In this document: positions 45,907 to 58,412 of the stretch, in pieces | Layout of the letters: every line of letters starts with the position of its first letter | Position numbering within the stretch: position 1 is the stretch's first letter | NCBI RefSeq assembly: GCF_014297575.1 | Contig: NZ_CP060412.1 | Span: forward strand, 992,001-1,056,000 | DNA length: 64,000 nucleotides | Reading direction: 5' to 3' | Source: Dyella telluris | GTDB lineage: Bacteria > Pseudomonadota > Gammaproteobacteria > Xanthomonadales > Rhodanobacteraceae | Notes under the pieces: model-generated | Told to the model about the DNA's origin: nothing | The model's database searches: none | The model's input: the letters and a program-made list of their open reading frames with translations, nothing else | Position numbers and translations under genes: made by a program

Positions 45907-46434
45907 TTAGGCCTTCTTGGCTTCCTTCAGGGTGATCTTCTCGCCGGAGTAGCGCACGCCCTTGCCCTTATAGGGTTCCGGCGGACGGAAGCCACGGATC
46001 TTGGCTGCCACTTCACCCACGCGCTGCTTGTCCGAACCCTTGATGAGGATTTCGGTCTGCGTCGGGGTTTCGATGGTGATGCCTTCCGGAGCGTCGAACA
46101 CGACCGGATGCGAGAAGCCCAGAGCGATGTTCAGCGACTTGCCGGCCATCGAAGCACGGTAGCCCACGCCGACCAGCTCGAGCTTGCGCTCAAAACCGTC
46201 GGAAACGCCCTTGACCATATTGGCCAGCAGCGCACGCAGGGTGCCACCGAACTTGTCGTCCGCGCCTTCGGCCACGGCGATGTTCGCCACGCCATTGTCA
46301 ACGGAGACGGATGCGCCCGGCAGGGCGTGGGTCGTCAGGGTGCCCTTGGGGCCCTTGACGGAGATGCCATTGGCGGTCGAGGAGATCTCAACGCCCTTCG
46401 GCAGGGTAATCGGCTGTTTGGCAACGCGGGACAT
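45907..46434 (-). CDS. rplF: Ribosomal protein L6
   Basis: 50S protein near the factor-binding site, 175 residues, with two repeats of the L6 fold. [19 protein letters not shown] opens it, and [43 protein letters not shown] closes it. Lies 10 bases after rpsH. Confidence 0.98.
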   Translation of the reverse strand: MSRVAKQPITLPKGVEISSTANGISVKGPKGTLTTHALPGASVSVDNGVANIAVAEGADDKFGGTLRALLANMVKGVSDGFERKLELVGVGYRASMAGKSLNIALGFSHPVVFDAPEGITIETPTQTEILIKGSDKQRVGEVAAKIRGFRPPEPYKGKGVRYSGEKITLKEAKKA

Positions 46435-46444
46435 CGTCGACTCC

Positions 46445-46840
46445 TTATGCGACCTGGCCGATGACTTCGCCGCCCAGACCCTTCGAACGGGCCTGCGCGT
46501 CGGTCAGCAAACCGGCGGAAGTCGAGATGATCGAGATACCCAGGCCACCCAGGACCTTCGGCAGCTCGTCCTTGCCGCGGTAGACGCGGAGACCGGAGCG
46601 GCTGACACGGGTAATGGTTTCGATGGCCGGACGGCCTTCGAAATACTTGAGCTTGATCTCGAGCACCGGCTTGCCTTCCGCAGTGGAGGCCTTGGCGTCG
46701 AGGATGTAGCCCTCATTCTTAAGAAGGTTGGCAATGGCCACCTTCAGCTTCGACGACGGCATGTTTACGGTCTGCTTGCCCGTGAGCTGGGCATTGCGGA
46801 TGCGCGTAAACAGATCGGCGATGGGATCAGTCATGCTCAT
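46445..46840 (-). CDS. rpsH: Ribosomal protein S8
   Basis: 30S protein that binds the central domain of 16S rRNA and, in E. coli, represses the spc operon. 131 residues from ATG 46840 ([25 protein letters not shown]), preceded by AGGA 7 bases upstream; a much earlier in-frame codon is rejected. [33 protein letters not shown] is the conserved C-terminus. A promoter-like element lies about 100 bases upstream. Confidence 0.98.
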   Translation of the reverse strand: MSMTDPIADLFTRIRNAQLTGKQTVNMPSSKLKVAIANLLKNEGYILDAKASTAEGKPVLEIKLKYFEGRPAIETITRVSRSGLRVYRGKDELPKVLGGLGISIISTSAGLLTDAQARSKGLGGEVIGQVA

Positions 46841-46938
46841 GAAAACATCCTTCAGAGTGCACCGATATCCGAAAAACCGGAAATCTGTTTTGAGTTGTAT
46901 GCCGGCATAGAGCCAGCCTGCGGGTACGCAGACCAACG

Positions 46939-46968
46939 ACTATAGCAGCATTTTTCCGATTATGCGAA
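46939..46968 (-). promoter_or_regulatory. Candidate internal spc promoter before rpsH
   Basis: Minus strand: -35-like TTCGCA (46963-46968), 18-base AT-rich spacer, -10 TATAGT (46939-46944). About 100 bases ahead of rpsH. Just upstream are two stacked hairpins, GGCGCG/CGCGCC (46973-46988) and a 12-base perfect stem CGGCGGCAGGCC/GGCCTGCCGCCG (46991-47016). Confidence 0.55.
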
Positions 46969-46990
46969 TAACGGCGCGTAATCGCGCCAA

Positions 46991-47016
46991 CGGCGGCAGG
47001 CCAAGGCCTGCCGCCG
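46991..47016 (-). other. Long perfect hairpin between rpsN and rpsH
   Basis: 12-base perfect stem with a 2-base loop in the 225-base gap that splits the spc operon, followed on the minus strand by a second hairpin (46973-46988). No T-run follows either, so these could be processing or stabilising structures rather than terminators. Confidence 0.6.
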
Positions 47017-47064
47017 CATCGGAACGGGACAGGGTTTGCGCCCTGCCCCGCCCAGTTTGGGGTC

Positions 47065-47370
47065 TTACCAGCTGGCCTTGCGCAGGCCAGGAACGTCGCC
47101 ACGCATGGTGGCTTCGCGCAGCTTGTTACGGCCGAGGCCGAACTTCTGGTACACGGCGCGCGGACGACCGGTCAGGGCGCAGCGGGTACGCTGGCGGGCC
47201 GGGCTGGCGTCACGCGGCTGCTTCTGCAGCTTGGCCTGAGCGTCCATCTTCTCCTCGTAGGAGGCGGTGGGGCTCAGCACGATCGCCTTCAGTTCGGCGC
47301 GCTTGGCGGCGTACTTCTTGGCGAGCTTGGTCCGCTTGAGATCGCGGTTGATCATCGAGGTCTTTGCCAT
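47065..47370 (-). CDS. rpsN: Ribosomal protein S14
   Basis: 30S head protein, 101 residues. [31 protein letters not shown] and [39 protein letters not shown] are diagnostic. The CxxC pairs of zinc-binding S14 are missing, so this is the long zinc-independent form. A 225-base gap separates it from rpsH. Confidence 0.98.
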   Translation of the reverse strand: MAKTSMINRDLKRTKLAKKYAAKRAELKAIVLSPTASYEEKMDAQAKLQKQPRDASPARQRTRCALTGRPRAVYQKFGLGRNKLREATMRGDVPGLRKASW

Positions 47371-47387
47371 GATTTCTCTCGCGGCTC

Positions 47388-47930
47388 TTAGTTGCGGAAC
47401 GGGAAGCTGAAGGCTTCCAGCAGCGCCTTGGCTTCTTCGTCGCTCTTGGCGGTGGTGGTGATGGAGATATCCATACCACGCATCGCGTCGACGGCGTCGA
47501 AGTCGATTTCCGGGAAGATGATCTGTTCCTTGATGCCGAAGTTGTAGTTACCACGGCCATCGAAGGCACGACCCGAGACACCACGGAAGTCGCGCGTACG
47601 CGGCAGCGAGATGTTGATCAGGCGATCGAGGAATTCCCACATCTGGGCACGGCGCAGGGTGACCTTGCAACCGATCGGCCAGCCGTCGCGGATCTTGAAC
47701 GAGGCAACCGACACGCGGGCCTTGGTCTGGATCGGCTTCTGGCCAGAGATCTTGGCCATGTCAGCCACGGCGTTCTCAAGAACCTTCTTGTTGCCGGCCG
47801 CTTCGCCCACGCCCATGTTCAGCGTGATCTTCGTGATGCGGGGAACCTGCATCACGTTCTGGTAACCAAAGCGCTCGGTGAGCTTCTTGATGACCTGGTC
47901 TTTGTAAAACGTTTCGAGACGCGTCGTCAT
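47388..47930 (-). CDS. rplE: Ribosomal protein L5
   Basis: 5S-rRNA-binding 50S protein, 180 residues. [49 protein letters not shown] and the C-terminal [50 protein letters not shown] are diagnostic. Gaps of 9 bases to rplX and 17 to rpsN. Confidence 0.98.
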   Translation of the reverse strand: MTTRLETFYKDQVIKKLTERFGYQNVMQVPRITKITLNMGVGEAAGNKKVLENAVADMAKISGQKPIQTKARVSVASFKIRDGWPIGCKVTLRRAQMWEFLDRLINISLPRTRDFRGVSGRAFDGRGNYNFGIKEQIIFPEIDFDAVDAMRGMDISITTTAKSDEEAKALLEAFSFPFRN

Positions 47931-47939
47931 ATGGATTCC

Positions 47940-48254
47940 TTACGCGTCCACTACTTCGCCGTTGGACTTGAACACGCGCACCTTACGCCCATCAGAGAGC
48001 GTCTTGGCGCCAACGCGTTCACCCTTGCCCGTGGCGGAGTTGAACAGCTGGACGTTGGAGATGTGGATCGAAGCTTCACGCTCGACGATGCCGCCAGCCT
48101 GGTTGGCCTGGGGGTTCGGCTTGGTGTGACGCTTGACCAGGTTCACGTTGGAGACGAACACGCGGTCGCCATCAACGCGCAGCACGTCGCCGCGCTGACC
48201 CTTGTTCTTGCCGGTGATCACGAGGACCTGATCACCCTTGCGGATACGGTTCAT
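47940..48254 (-). CDS. rplX: Ribosomal protein L24
   Basis: 50S assembly-initiating protein, 104 residues. [70 protein letters not shown] is the KOW-domain signature of L24. Second gene of the spc operon. Confidence 0.98.
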   Translation of the reverse strand: MNRIRKGDQVLVITGKNKGQRGDVLRVDGDRVFVSNVNLVKRHTKPNPQANQAGGIVEREASIHISNVQLFNSATGKGERVGAKTLSDGRKVRVFKSNGEVVDA

Positions 48255-48268
48255 GGTCTGGACTCCGC

Positions 48269-48637
48269 TCAGAGCACTTCGGGCGCGAGGGAGACGATCT
48301 TCATGAACTTCTCGCTGCGCAGCTCGCGAGTGACCGGTCCGAAGATACGGGTGCCGATCGGCTCGAGCTTGTTGTTGAGGAGGACCGCTGCGTTGCCGTC
48401 GAAACGGATCAGCGAGCCATCGGGACGGCGCACACCCTTGGCGGTACGAACCACCACGGCGTTGTACACCTCACCCTTCTTCACCTTGCCGCGGGGGATG
48501 GCATCCTTCACGGTGACCTTGATCACGTCACCGATCGCGGCGTAACGGCGCTTGGAGCCGCCGAGCACCTTGATGCACATCAGTTCCTTGGCACCGCTGT
48601 TGTCGGCCGCGGAAAGCGTGCTTTGCATCTGGATCAT
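48269..48637 (-). CDS. rplN: Ribosomal protein L14
   Basis: 50S interface protein, 122 residues. [65 protein letters not shown] is diagnostic. By convention the first gene of the spc operon; 14 bases after rpsQ, so it is continuous with S10 here. Confidence 0.98.
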   Translation of the reverse strand: MIQMQSTLSAADNSGAKELMCIKVLGGSKRRYAAIGDVIKVTVKDAIPRGKVKKGEVYNAVVVRTAKGVRRPDGSLIRFDGNAAVLLNNKLEPIGTRIFGPVTRELRSEKFMKIVSLAPEVL

Positions 48638-48651
48638 GTCTGCACCCTCCC

Positions 48652-48912
48652 TTAGACGTTAGCGCGCGTGATGATTTCGACCACGCGGTGATGCTTGGTC
48701 TTGGACAGAGGACGGCACTCCGCGATGCGGACCACGTCACCCTCGTTCGCGCCCAGGTCGTCCTGCGCGTGAAGCTTGGTCGAGCGGCGGATGATCTTGC
48801 CGATCAGCGGATGCTGTTCCTGGCGTTCGATCAGGACCGTCACGGTCTTGTCCATCTTGTTGCTGATGACGCGGCCCTCGAGGGTGCGCGTCTGCTTCTG
48901 GTTGTCGCTCAT
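48652..48912 (-). CDS. rpsQ: Ribosomal protein S17
   Basis: 30S protein, 86 residues. [43 protein letters not shown] and [22 protein letters not shown] are diagnostic. Lies 12 bases after rpmC. Confidence 0.98.
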   Translation of the reverse strand: MSDNQKQTRTLEGRVISNKMDKTVTVLIERQEQHPLIGKIIRRSTKLHAQDDLGANEGDVVRIAECRPLSKTKHHRVVEIITRANV

Positions 48913-48924
48913 ATCGGCCGTCCC

Positions 48925-49110
48925 TTACTTCTTTCCGCCGAGCACGAACTTCGTGCGGGCGATGTCGCGCCGAACTCGGCGCAGCTGGTGCGGCTGGTTG
49001 AGCTGGCCGGTACCCTTCTGCATGCGCAGATTGAACTGCTCCTTGCGCAGGTCCAGCAGGTGCTTATTCAGCTCTTCGGCCGTCTTGTTGGTCAGATCTT
49101 TGATGGCCAT
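48925..49110 (-). CDS. rpmC: Ribosomal protein L29
   Basis: 50S exit-tunnel protein, 61 residues, two helices. [57 protein letters not shown] matches L29. Begins 1 base after the rplP stop. Confidence 0.98.
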   Translation of the reverse strand: MAIKDLTNKTAEELNKHLLDLRKEQFNLRMQKGTGQLNQPHQLRRVRRDIARTKFVLGGKK

Positions 49111-49111
49111 A

Positions 49112-49525
49112 TCACATCACCGCCCGGGTCACGAATTGGGTCTGGACCGAGAGCTTGGCAGCAGCCAGGCGGAAAGCCTCGCGTGCGGTTGCCTCGTCGA
49201 TACCCTCGATTTCATAGAGCATGCGGCCCGGCTGGATCGGAGCGACCCAGTATTCGACGCCACCCTTACCGGCACCCATTCGGACTTCGATGGGCTTCTT
49301 GGTAATGGGCTTGTCCGGGTACACGCGGATCCACAGCTTGCCACCACGCTTCACGAAGCGGGTGATGCAGCGACGACCGGCTTCGATCTGACGAGCGGTC
49401 AGTGCGCCGAACGTCGTGGCCTTCAGACCGAACTCGCCAAAGCTGACGAGGTTCGAGGAGAAAGCCAGACCGTCGTTACGGCCCTTGAACTGCTTACGGA
49501 ATTTGGTTCGCTTGGGTTGCAGCAT
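49112..49525 (-). CDS. rplP: Ribosomal protein L16
   Basis: 50S protein near the A site, 137 residues. [52 protein letters not shown] and the [20 protein letters not shown]-terminus are diagnostic. Lies 11 bases after rpsC. Confidence 0.98.
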   Translation of the reverse strand: MLQPKRTKFRKQFKGRNDGLAFSSNLVSFGEFGLKATTFGALTARQIEAGRRCITRFVKRGGKLWIRVYPDKPITKKPIEVRMGAGKGGVEYWVAPIQPGRMLYEIEGIDEATAREAFRLAAAKLSVQTQFVTRAVM

Positions 49526-49536
49526 GGCAACTCTCC

Positions 49537-50286
49537 TTACTTCGCCGTCCGCTCGCGACGGCCTTCACCGCCCTCGCGACGCGATTCACGACGACCCTCA
49601 CCACCCTCACGGCGCGGCTGGGACTGCTCTTCCTTCGACTCCTGGTTGATCTGGGACAGATCGAAGATCTCGCCCTTGTAGATCCACACCTTGATGCCGA
49701 TGACGCCGTAGGTCGTATGAGCCTCGGCGGTGCCGTAGTCAATGTCGGCGCGCAGCGTATGCAGCGGCACGCGACCTTCACGGGCCCATTCGGAACGAGC
49801 AATCTCAGCGCCGTTCAGACGGCCAGAGACATTGATCTTGATACCCAGGGCGCCGAGGCGCATCGCGTTGCCGACCGAGCGCTTCATGGCGCGGCGGAAC
49901 ATGATGCGACGCTCCAGCTGCTGCGCGATGGACTCGGCAACCAGCTGTGCATCGATCTCGGGCTTGCGCACTTCGCTGACGTTGATGTGCGCCGGAACGC
50001 CCATCATGTCGCTGACTTCCTTGCGCAGCTTCTCGATATCCTCACCCTTCTTGCCGATCACCACGCCCGGACGGGCGGTGTGAATCGTCACGCGTGCGGT
50101 CTTGGCCGGACGCTCGATGAGGATCTTGGAGATGCCGGCCTGGGCCAGCTTCTTGCGCAGCATCTCACGGACCTTCAGGTCGGCCGCGAGGTACTGGGCG
50201 TATTCGCCCTTGTTGGCGTACCACTTCGAGTTCCAGTCCTTGGCAATGCCGAGGCGGATACCGGTGGGATGAACTTTATGACCCAT
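49537..50286 (-). CDS. rpsC: Ribosomal protein S3 with repeat tail
   Basis: 30S head protein at the mRNA entry, 249 residues. [33 protein letters not shown], the KH domain ([18 protein letters not shown]) and [14 protein letters not shown] are diagnostic. After about residue 215 the sequence is low-complexity and ends in two 11-residue repeats [10 protein letters not shown][SR] (residues 225-246), making the protein longer than E. coli S3 (233). Confidence 0.98.
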   Translation of the reverse strand: MGHKVHPTGIRLGIAKDWNSKWYANKGEYAQYLAADLKVREMLRKKLAQAGISKILIERPAKTARVTIHTARPGVVIGKKGEDIEKLRKEVSDMMGVPAHINVSEVRKPEIDAQLVAESIAQQLERRIMFRRAMKRSVGNAMRLGALGIKINVSGRLNGAEIARSEWAREGRVPLHTLRADIDYGTAEAHTTYGVIGIKVWIYKGEIFDLSQINQESKEEQSQPRREGGEGRRESRREGGEGRRERTAK

Positions 50287-50299
50287 CGTCTATGTCCTC

Positions 50300-50635
50300 T
50301 TAGTTGCCAACGACCACAGTGATGTGGCTCGTGCGCTTCAGGATGCGGGAACCGCGACCCTTGGCGCGGGCATACATGCGCTTCATCGCCGGACCTTCGT
50401 CCACGAAGATGCGCGAGACCTTCAGCTCGTCGACGTCAGCACCGAGGTTGTTCTCGGCGTTGGCGACGGCCGACAGCAGCACCTTGCGGACAATGGCTGC
50501 GGCCTTCTTGTTGGTGAACTGGAGCACGTCGCTGGCACGGCCCACGGGCAAACCGCGGACCAGGTCAGCTACCAGGCGTGCCTTCTGCGCCGAAATGCGG
50601 GCGCTACGCAGGATCGCTTTGGCTTCAGTGCTCAT
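50300..50635 (-). CDS. rplV: Ribosomal protein L22
   Basis: 50S protein lining the exit tunnel, 111 residues from ATG 50635 ([34 protein letters not shown]). A GTG one codon earlier is possible but the ATG overlaps the rpsS stop by one base (TGATG), a typical coupled arrangement. [25 protein letters not shown] is the conserved tail. Confidence 0.98.
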   Translation of the reverse strand: MSTEAKAILRSARISAQKARLVADLVRGLPVGRASDVLQFTNKKAAAIVRKVLLSAVANAENNLGADVDELKVSRIFVDEGPAMKRMYARAKGRGSRILKRTSHITVVVGN

Positions 50636-50907
50636 CACTTGCCCTTCTTGTCGCCGCCATGGCCCTTGAAGGTGCGGGTCGTCGCGAACTCGCCGAGCTT
50701 GTGCCCGACCATGTTCTCGTTGACCAGCACAGGGACATGCTGACGGCCGTTGTGGATGGCGATGGTCAGGCCAACCATCTCCGGGAGGATCATCGAGCGA
50801 CGCGACCAGGTCTTGAGCGGACGCTTGTTGTTGGCGGAAACGGCGGCTTCCACCTTCTTGATAAGGTGCAGGTCAACGAACGGACCTTTCTTTAAAGAGC
50901 GCGGCAT
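50635..50907 (-). CDS. rpsS: Ribosomal protein S19
   Basis: 30S head protein, 90 residues. [60 protein letters not shown] is diagnostic. Lies 12 bases after rplB and touches rplV. Confidence 0.98.
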   Translation of the reverse strand: MPRSLKKGPFVDLHLIKKVEAAVSANNKRPLKTWSRRSMILPEMVGLTIAIHNGRQHVPVLVNENMVGHKLGEFATTRTFKGHGGDKKGK

Positions 50908-50919
50908 AATCGTTTCCTG

Positions 50920-51741
50920 TTACTTGCGACGACGCACGATGAACTGCTGGGTGCGCTTGTTGGAGCGCGTCTTGTAGCCCTTGGCCGGCGTACCCCACGG
51001 AGAAACCGGGTGACGACCGCCAGAGGTCTTGCCCTCACCACCGCCGTGCGGATGGTCGACCGGGTTCATCACCACACCGCGAACGGTCGGGCGAATACCC
51101 AGCCAGCGCTTGGCGCCGGCCTTGCCGAGCTTCTTCAGGCTGTGCTCGCCGTTGCCCACTTCACCGATGGTGGCGCGGCAATCGACCGGCACGCGGCGCA
51201 TTTCGCCGGAGCGAAGACGCAGCGTGGCGTAACCGGATTCACGGGCCACCAGCTGGACCGAAGCACCGGCGGAACGCGCGATCTGCGCACCCTTGCCCGG
51301 ACGCATCTCGATGCAGTGAATGGTGCTACCCACCGGGATGGCGCGCAGCGGCAGGCTGTTGCCAGCCTTGATCGGTGCATCGCTGCCCGACACAAGACGG
51401 TCGCCCGCCTGCACGCCCTTCGGCGCAATGATGTAACGACGCTCGCCGTCGGCATAGCACAGCAGTGCGATATGCGCGGTGCGGTTGGGATCGTATTCAA
51501 TGCGCTCGACCTGGGCGGCAATGCCTTCCTTGTCGCGCTTGAAGTCGATGATGCGGTAACGCTGCTTGTGACCACCACCCTGGTGGCGAACAGTGATACG
51601 ACCGTTGTTGTTGCGACCGCCGTTCTTGGACTTCGACTCGGTCAACGCCGCGTACGGCGCGCCCTTGTGAAGACCCTCGGTGCGAACGCTGACTGCGTCG
51701 CGGCGTCCGGGGGAGGTCGGCTTATGAGTGATCAGTGCCAT
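50920..51741 (-). CDS. rplB: Ribosomal protein L2
   Basis: Core 50S protein needed for subunit association and peptidyl transfer, 273 residues. [34 protein letters not shown] and the C-terminal [38 protein letters not shown], with its essential His, are intact. Lies 18 bases after rplW. Confidence 0.98.
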   Translation of the reverse strand: MALITHKPTSPGRRDAVSVRTEGLHKGAPYAALTESKSKNGGRNNNGRITVRHQGGGHKQRYRIIDFKRDKEGIAAQVERIEYDPNRTAHIALLCYADGERRYIIAPKGVQAGDRLVSGSDAPIKAGNSLPLRAIPVGSTIHCIEMRPGKGAQIARSAGASVQLVARESGYATLRLRSGEMRRVPVDCRATIGEVGNGEHSLKKLGKAGAKRWLGIRPTVRGVVMNPVDHPHGGGEGKTSGGRHPVSPWGTPAKGYKTRSNKRTQQFIVRRRK

Positions 51742-51759
51742 CTCAATTCAACTCCTGGC

Positions 51760-52053
51760 TCAGGCCTTGGACGACACGTCGATGGTCTGACCATCGGCGA
51801 GGCGAACGTAGGCCTTGCGCTTGCCCTGACGGTTGCCAGCGCGGAAACGGAAAGACTTGACCTTGCCCTTGGCGTTGACGAGGTTCACCTGCTCGACCTT
51901 GACGTCGAACATCTGTTCCACCGCAGCGCGGACATCGGCCTTGGTTGCTTCGGGAGCAACCACGAAAACGTACTGGTTCTTCTCGGCCAGGCGAGCAGCC
52001 TTTTCCGAGATGTGCGGCGCGCGCAGCGTGTTCAGAATGCGTTCGTTGCTCAT
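51760..52053 (-). CDS. rplW: Ribosomal protein L23
   Basis: 50S exit-site protein and docking point for trigger factor and SRP, 97 residues from ATG 52053 ([20 protein letters not shown]), which overlaps the rplD stop as ATGA and has GAGGAG 8 bases upstream. A GTG three codons earlier is less likely. [33 protein letters not shown] is the conserved C-terminal half. Confidence 0.98.
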   Translation of the reverse strand: MSNERILNTLRAPHISEKAARLAEKNQYVFVVAPEATKADVRAAVEQMFDVKVEQVNLVNAKGKVKSFRFRAGNRQGKRKAYVRLADGQTIDVSSKA

Positions 52054-52652
52054 GCGAGCCACTCCTCGATCTTCTTCACCGCATCGACCGTCATGACGAT
52101 GTGGTCGGAACCGACCAGGCTGACCGGGTTCAGGGCCAGCACGTCAACGACGTGGATGTACGGGATGTTGCGCGCGGCCAGGAAGGTTGCCTCGTTGGCA
52201 TCTTCCGAAACCAGCAGCACGCGGCCGGAAACCTGCAGCTCGGCCAGCTTCGCAACCATCGCCTTGGTCTTCGGGGTGTCGATGCCGAAGCTCTCGACCA
52301 CCTTCAGACGATCCTGACGGATCAGCTCGGCAAGGATCGAACGGATGGCAACGCGATACGACTTGCGGTTGACCTTCTGCTCGTAGCTGCGCGGCTTGGC
52401 AGCGAAAGCGCGGCCACCACCGACAAAGATCGGTGCACGGTAGTCACCGTGACGGGCGCCGCCGCCCTTCTGTTTCTTGAACTTCTTGGTGGTACCGGAC
52501 AACTCGCCGCGCGTGAGCTGCGACTGGGTACCTGCACGACCGCCGGCCTGATAGGCAACGACGACCTGGTGGATCAGGGCCTGCTTGAGCTCACCGCCGA
52601 ACACTTCGTCGGACACGTTGAGCGGCTTGGCGCCAATAACATTGAGTTCCAT
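52050..52652 (-). CDS. rplD: Ribosomal protein L4
   Basis: 50S tunnel protein, 200 residues; in E. coli it also represses the S10 operon by acting on the rpsJ leader. The tunnel loop [43 protein letters not shown] is complete. Ends in [17 protein letters not shown]. Lies 11 bases after rplC. Confidence 0.98.
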   Translation of the reverse strand: MELNVIGAKPLNVSDEVFGGELKQALIHQVVVAYQAGGRAGTQSQLTRGELSGTTKKFKKQKGGGARHGDYRAPIFVGGGRAFAAKPRSYEQKVNRKSYRVAIRSILAELIRQDRLKVVESFGIDTPKTKAMVAKLAELQVSGRVLLVSEDANEATFLAARNIPYIHVVDVLALNPVSLVGSDHIVMTVDAVKKIEEWLA

Positions 52653-52663
52653 GGCGTCTCTCC

Positions 52664-53305
52664 TCAGCCCTTGGTCGTCGGACGGATGACGACGTCGCCA
52701 CCGGTAGCACCCGGCACCGCGCCCTTCACCGCGATCAGATGACGCTCGGCGTCGACCTTGACCACTTCCAGACCCTGCTGCGTACGGTTCACCGCACCCA
52801 TGTGGCCTGCCATCTTCTTGCCCGGGAACACGCGACCCGGGGTCTGACGCTGACCGATAGAACCCGGCGCACGATGCGACAGCGAGTTACCGTGGGTAGC
52901 GTCACCCATGGTGAAGTTGTGGCGCTTGATAGCACCCTGGAAGCCCTTACCCTTCGACACGCCGGCGACGTCAACGATCTGACCCACCTGAAACACGTCG
53001 TCAGCCTTGATCTCGGCACCCACGCTGTACTTGCCGAGATCTTCGGCAGTCACGCGGAATTCCCAGAGACCACGACCCGGCTCGACCTTCGCCTTCGCGT
53101 AATGGCCCTTCAGCGGCTGCGTCAGCAGGCTGGCGCGCTTGACGCCGGCTGCGACCTGCACAGCGCTGTAACCATCGTTATCTTCCGTCTTCAGCTGCGT
53201 GACGCGATTCGGGGTGGCCTCAATCAGGGTCACCGGAATCGAACGTCCGTCTTCAGTGAAGAGTCGGCTCATGCCGCACTTGCGGCCAACCAGTCCGATA
53301 CTCAT
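52664..53305 (-). CDS. rplC: Ribosomal protein L3
   Basis: 50S assembly-initiating protein, 213 residues from ATG 53305 ([33 protein letters not shown]), with AGGA 7 bases upstream; a TTG 24 bases earlier overlapping rpsJ is rejected. [53 protein letters not shown] is the conserved core, which contains the glutamine methylated by PrmB in E. coli. Confidence 0.98.
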   Translation of the reverse strand: MSIGLVGRKCGMSRLFTEDGRSIPVTLIEATPNRVTQLKTEDNDGYSAVQVAAGVKRASLLTQPLKGHYAKAKVEPGRGLWEFRVTAEDLGKYSVGAEIKADDVFQVGQIVDVAGVSKGKGFQGAIKRHNFTMGDATHGNSLSHRAPGSIGQRQTPGRVFPGKKMAGHMGAVNRTQQGLEVVKVDAERHLIAVKGAVPGATGGDVVIRPTTKG

Positions 53306-53325
53306 CTTCGTATCCTGTTTATCGC

Positions 53326-53637
53326 TCAACCGAGCTTGATCTGAACGTCAACGCCAGCGGCGAGATCAAGCTTCATGAGCGCGTCCACGGTCTTGTCGTT
53401 GGGGTCGACGATGTCCAGCACACGCTTGTGCGTACGGGTCTCGTACTGGTCGCGGGCATCTTTGTCGACGTGCGGCGACACCAGAATGGTGTAACGCTCG
53501 ATCTTGGTCGGGAGCGGAATCGGGCCGAGAACCGTAGCGCCAGTGCGCTTGGCCGTCTCGACGATTTCGCTGGCCGAACGGTCGATCAGACGATGATCGA
53601 ACGCCTTGAGCCGGATGCGAATCTTTTGGTTCGCCAT
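53326..53637 (-). CDS. rpsJ: Ribosomal protein S10
   Basis: 30S protein and transcription antitermination partner (NusE), 103 residues. [66 protein letters not shown] is diagnostic. First gene of the S10 operon, preceded by a leader of about 165 bases and a strong promoter. Confidence 0.99.
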   Translation of the reverse strand: MANQKIRIRLKAFDHRLIDRSASEIVETAKRTGATVLGPIPLPTKIERYTILVSPHVDKDARDQYETRTHKRVLDIVDPNDKTVDALMKLDLAAGVDVQIKLG

Positions 53638-54034
53638 AAACCGTGTCCTGTTATCGAAAGAACAAATTCTGTGAACCGGATGGGCTTCTCACCCATCCGC
53701 ACAACCCATTGGTACTGCGGTACTACAACAGGCCGCATTGACGGGTTGTCACCCGGCAAATACGACCTTAAAAGGCTAGGCAGGCCCAAAACGGGCCCAC
53801 CCAGACGAAAAAGTATAAAACGCGCGAAACGGCCAGGTCAACAAAGCGTCATGCTTTGTCGTCCAAGCCCTTTCTTGCGTAGTGGCCATCCAGGCCAGCG
53901 AACTCGAAGCACTTCCTGTGCCTCATTTCGCTGTAAGGTCGCCAAGCACAAGGCAAGGCGACAGGCAAGACAGCAACTATAGCTGCAAATCTTCCCAAAG
54001 AAAAGCCCTAAATTCTGCTCGCGCCTGAATTTAT
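53638..54034 (-). promoter_or_regulatory. S10 operon leader and upstream region
   Basis: No gene in this stretch. The predicted transcript leader (about 53805 to 53638) can form CGGATGGG/CCCATCCG with a 7-base loop (53677-53699) and a GGCCC/GGGCC hairpin at its very start (53783-53797). In E. coli a leader of similar length mediates L4 autoregulation; whether this one does is unknown. Further upstream lies another -10-like TATAGT (53976-53981) without a good -35. Confidence 0.5.
53812..53841 (-). promoter_or_regulatory. S10 operon promoter
   Basis: Minus strand: -35 TTGACC (53836-53841), 18-base spacer, -10 TATACT (53812-53817), followed by an AT-rich start region. A perfect dyad ACAAAGC-5-GCTTTGT (53841-53859) abuts the -35 box on its upstream side. 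Confidence 0.8.
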
Positions 54035-54066
54035 TAAAAAAAAACCGGCCCGAAGGCCGGTTTTCT
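54035..54066 (-). terminator. Intrinsic terminator after tuf
   Basis: Minus strand: AACCGGCC, UUCG loop, GGCCGGTT, then a run of seven or more T before AATAAATTC. It ends the str transcript 36 bases after the tuf stop, so rpsJ depends on its own promoter. Confidence 0.95.
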
Positions 54067-54101
54067 TCTCAGGAGGCCACCAGGGGTGGCTCCGTCGTGT
54101 C

Positions 54102-55292
54102 TTACTTGATGACCTTGGCCACCACGCCGGCGCCGACGGTACGGCCGCCTTCGCGAATGGCGAAGCGCAGGCCCTGGTCCATGGCGATCGGGTGGATCAG
54201 GGTGACAACCATCTTGATGTTGTCGCCCGGCATGACCATTTCCACGCCTTCCGGCAGCTCAATCGCGCCGGTCACGTCGGTCGTGCGGAAGTAGAACTGC
54301 GGGCGGTAGCCCTTGAAGAACGGGGTGTGACGGCCACCTTCGTCCTTCGACAGCACGTACACTTCGGCTTCGAAGTCGGTGTGCGGGGTGATCGTGCCCG
54401 GCTTGGCCAGCACCTGGCCACGCTCGACGTCGTCACGCTTCAGGCCGCGGAGCAGCAGACCGGCGTTGTCGCCTGCCTGACCCTGATCCAGCAGCTTGCG
54501 GAACATTTCCACGCCCGTGACGGTGGTCTTCTGGGTCGGGCGGATGCCGACCACTTCGACTTCGTCACCGACCTTGATGATGCCGCGTTCGATACGACCG
54601 GTCACCACGGTGCCGCGGCCGGAGATCGAGAACACGTCTTCCACCGGCATCAGGAACGGCTGGTCGATCGCACGCTGCGGTTCCGGGATGTAGGTGTCCA
54701 GGGCGTCAACGAGGGCGATGATCGCCGGCACGCCGATTTCCGACTGGTCGCCTTCCAGCGCCAGCTTGGCCGAACCCTTGATGATCGGGGTGTCGTCGCC
54801 CGGGAAGTCGTACTTGGAGAGCAGCTCGCGCACTTCCATTTCGACCAGCTCGAGCAGCTCGGCGTCGTCCACCATGTCGGCCTTGTTCAGGAACACGACG
54901 ATGTAGGGCACGCCCACCTGACGCGACAGCAGGATGTGTTCGCGCGTCTGCGGCATCGGGCCGTCAGCGGCCGAGCACACCAGGATCGCGCCGTCCATCT
55001 GCGCCGCACCCGTGATCATGTTCTTCACGTAGTCGGCGTGGCCCGGGCAGTCCACGTGGGCGTAGTGGCGGCTCGGCGATTCGTATTCGACGTGTGCGGT
55101 CGAAATCGTGATACCACGGGCCTTTTCTTCCGGCGCCGCGTCAATCGCGTCATACGCCTTGAATTCGCCACCGAAGCGCTCAGCGCCGACCTTGGTCAGT
55201 GCAGCCGTCAGCGTCGTCTTGCCGTGATCCACGTGACCAATCGTGCCGACGTTGACGTGCGGCTTGGTGCGTTCGAATTTACCCTTTGCCAT
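54102..55292 (-). CDS. tuf: Elongation factor Tu
   Basis: GTPase that delivers aminoacyl-tRNA to the ribosome, 396 residues. [32 protein letters not shown] holds the P-loop (GHVDHGKT, 19-26); [25 protein letters not shown] and NKADMVDD are the other G motifs. Only one tuf copy lies in this window; a second copy near secE is usual in the group but would be outside. Last gene of the str operon. Confidence 0.99.
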   Translation of the reverse strand: MAKGKFERTKPHVNVGTIGHVDHGKTTLTAALTKVGAERFGGEFKAYDAIDAAPEEKARGITISTAHVEYESPSRHYAHVDCPGHADYVKNMITGAAQMDGAILVCSAADGPMPQTREHILLSRQVGVPYIVVFLNKADMVDDAELLELVEMEVRELLSKYDFPGDDTPIIKGSAKLALEGDQSEIGVPAIIALVDALDTYIPEPQRAIDQPFLMPVEDVFSISGRGTVVTGRIERGIIKVGDEVEVVGIRPTQKTTVTGVEMFRKLLDQGQAGDNAGLLLRGLKRDDVERGQVLAKPGTITPHTDFEAEVYVLSKDEGGRHTPFFKGYRPQFYFRTTDVTGAIELPEGVEMVMPGDNIKMVVTLIHPIAMDQGLRFAIREGGRTVGAGVVAKVIK

Positions 55293-55339
55293 GACTTAAA
55301 CCTCTAAAAAGAACGGTAGTGTGGAGGAAGAAAGCCTTA

Positions 55340-57457
<2,118 letters not shown>

Positions 57458-57490
57458 GGTCTTAACCTCTGAAAGTTCTAGCTGTACTGC

Positions 57491-57958
57491 TTACCAGCGG
57501 TAATGCGAGAAGGCCTTGTTGGCCTCTGCCATACGATGCGTTTCTTCGCGCTTCTTGATCGCGCCACCGCGATTTTCCGAAGCCTCGAGCAGCTCGGCGG
57601 CCAGCTTGCGCGGCATCGAGGTCTCGCCGCGCTTGCGGGCGGAGTCGATGGCCCAGCGCATGGCGAGCGCCATACGGCGGCCCGGACGCACTTCGACCGG
57701 CACCTGGTAGGTGGCGCCGCCGACACGACGGGACTTCACCTCAACCGCCGGAGCGATGTTGTTGAGCGCCTTTTCGACAAGCTGGACCGGCTCGGCGTTC
57801 TTCTCACCCAGGTGGGCAAGCGCACCGTAAACGATGCTTTCGGCGACCGACTTCTTGCCGCTCTTCATCACCATGTTGATGAAGCGGGCGATCAGCTGAC
57901 TTCCGTGCTTGGGATCCGGCAGGATCACACGGGCGGGATGGGAACCTTTACGCGACAT
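57491..57958 (-). CDS. rpsG: Ribosomal protein S7
   Basis: 30S head-organising protein, 155 residues; in E. coli it represses its own operon. [47 protein letters not shown] and [25 protein letters not shown] are diagnostic. Lies 16 bases after rpsL. Confidence 0.98.
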   Translation of the reverse strand: MSRKGSHPARVILPDPKHGSQLIARFINMVMKSGKKSVAESIVYGALAHLGEKNAEPVQLVEKALNNIAPAVEVKSRRVGGATYQVPVEVRPGRRMALAMRWAIDSARKRGETSMPRKLAAELLEASENRGGAIKKREETHRMAEANKAFSHYRW

Positions 57959-57974
57959 AGATAATTCCTAAAGA

Positions 57975-58349
57975 TCAGGACTTCGGGCGCTTGGCGCCGT
58001 ACTTGGAGCGCGACTGACGGCGCTTGGTGACGCCGGCGCAGTCGAGGCTGCCGCGCACGGTGTGGTAACGCACGCCCGGGAGATCCTTGACGCGGCCGCC
58101 ACGGATCAGGACCACGGAGTGCTCCTGCAGGTTGTGACCTTCGCCACCGATGTAGCTGATCACTTCGTAGCCATTGGTGAGGCGCACCTTGGCGACCTTA
58201 CGGAGAGCCGAGTTCGGCTTCTTCGGGGTCGTCGTGTACACGCGCGTGCACACGCCGCGACGCTGGGGGCTGTTCTGCAAAGCCGGCGAAGCACTCTTGT
58301 AGGTCTTCGGGCTACGGGATTTGCGAACCAACTGGTTGACTGTCGTCAT
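57975..58349 (-). CDS. rpsL: Ribosomal protein S12
   Basis: 30S decoding-centre protein, 124 residues from ATG 58349 ([25 protein letters not shown]). The loops that determine streptomycin response are wild-type: K43 in [11 protein letters not shown] and K88 in [17 protein letters not shown]. Asp89 is the residue methylthiolated by RimO in E. coli. An earlier in-frame start through the promoter region is rejected. First gene of the str operon. Confidence 0.98.
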   Translation of the reverse strand: MTTVNQLVRKSRSPKTYKSASPALQNSPQRRGVCTRVYTTTPKKPNSALRKVAKVRLTNGYEVISYIGGEGHNLQEHSVVLIRGGRVKDLPGVRYHTVRGSLDCAGVTKRRQSRSKYGAKRPKS

Positions 58350-58412
58350 CTGAAGCAGTTCCTGAGAAACATAAAGGCAGACCGAACCGGCTCGGCCTGC
58401 CAAGAAGCGGGA

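Noticed and set aside
53638..54034. tRNA gene between tuf and rpsJ
   Set aside because: No cloverleaf; contents are a promoter, leader stems and a weak second -10.
57975..58349. Streptomycin-resistance change in S12
   Set aside because: K43 and K88 and their loops are the wild-type residues.
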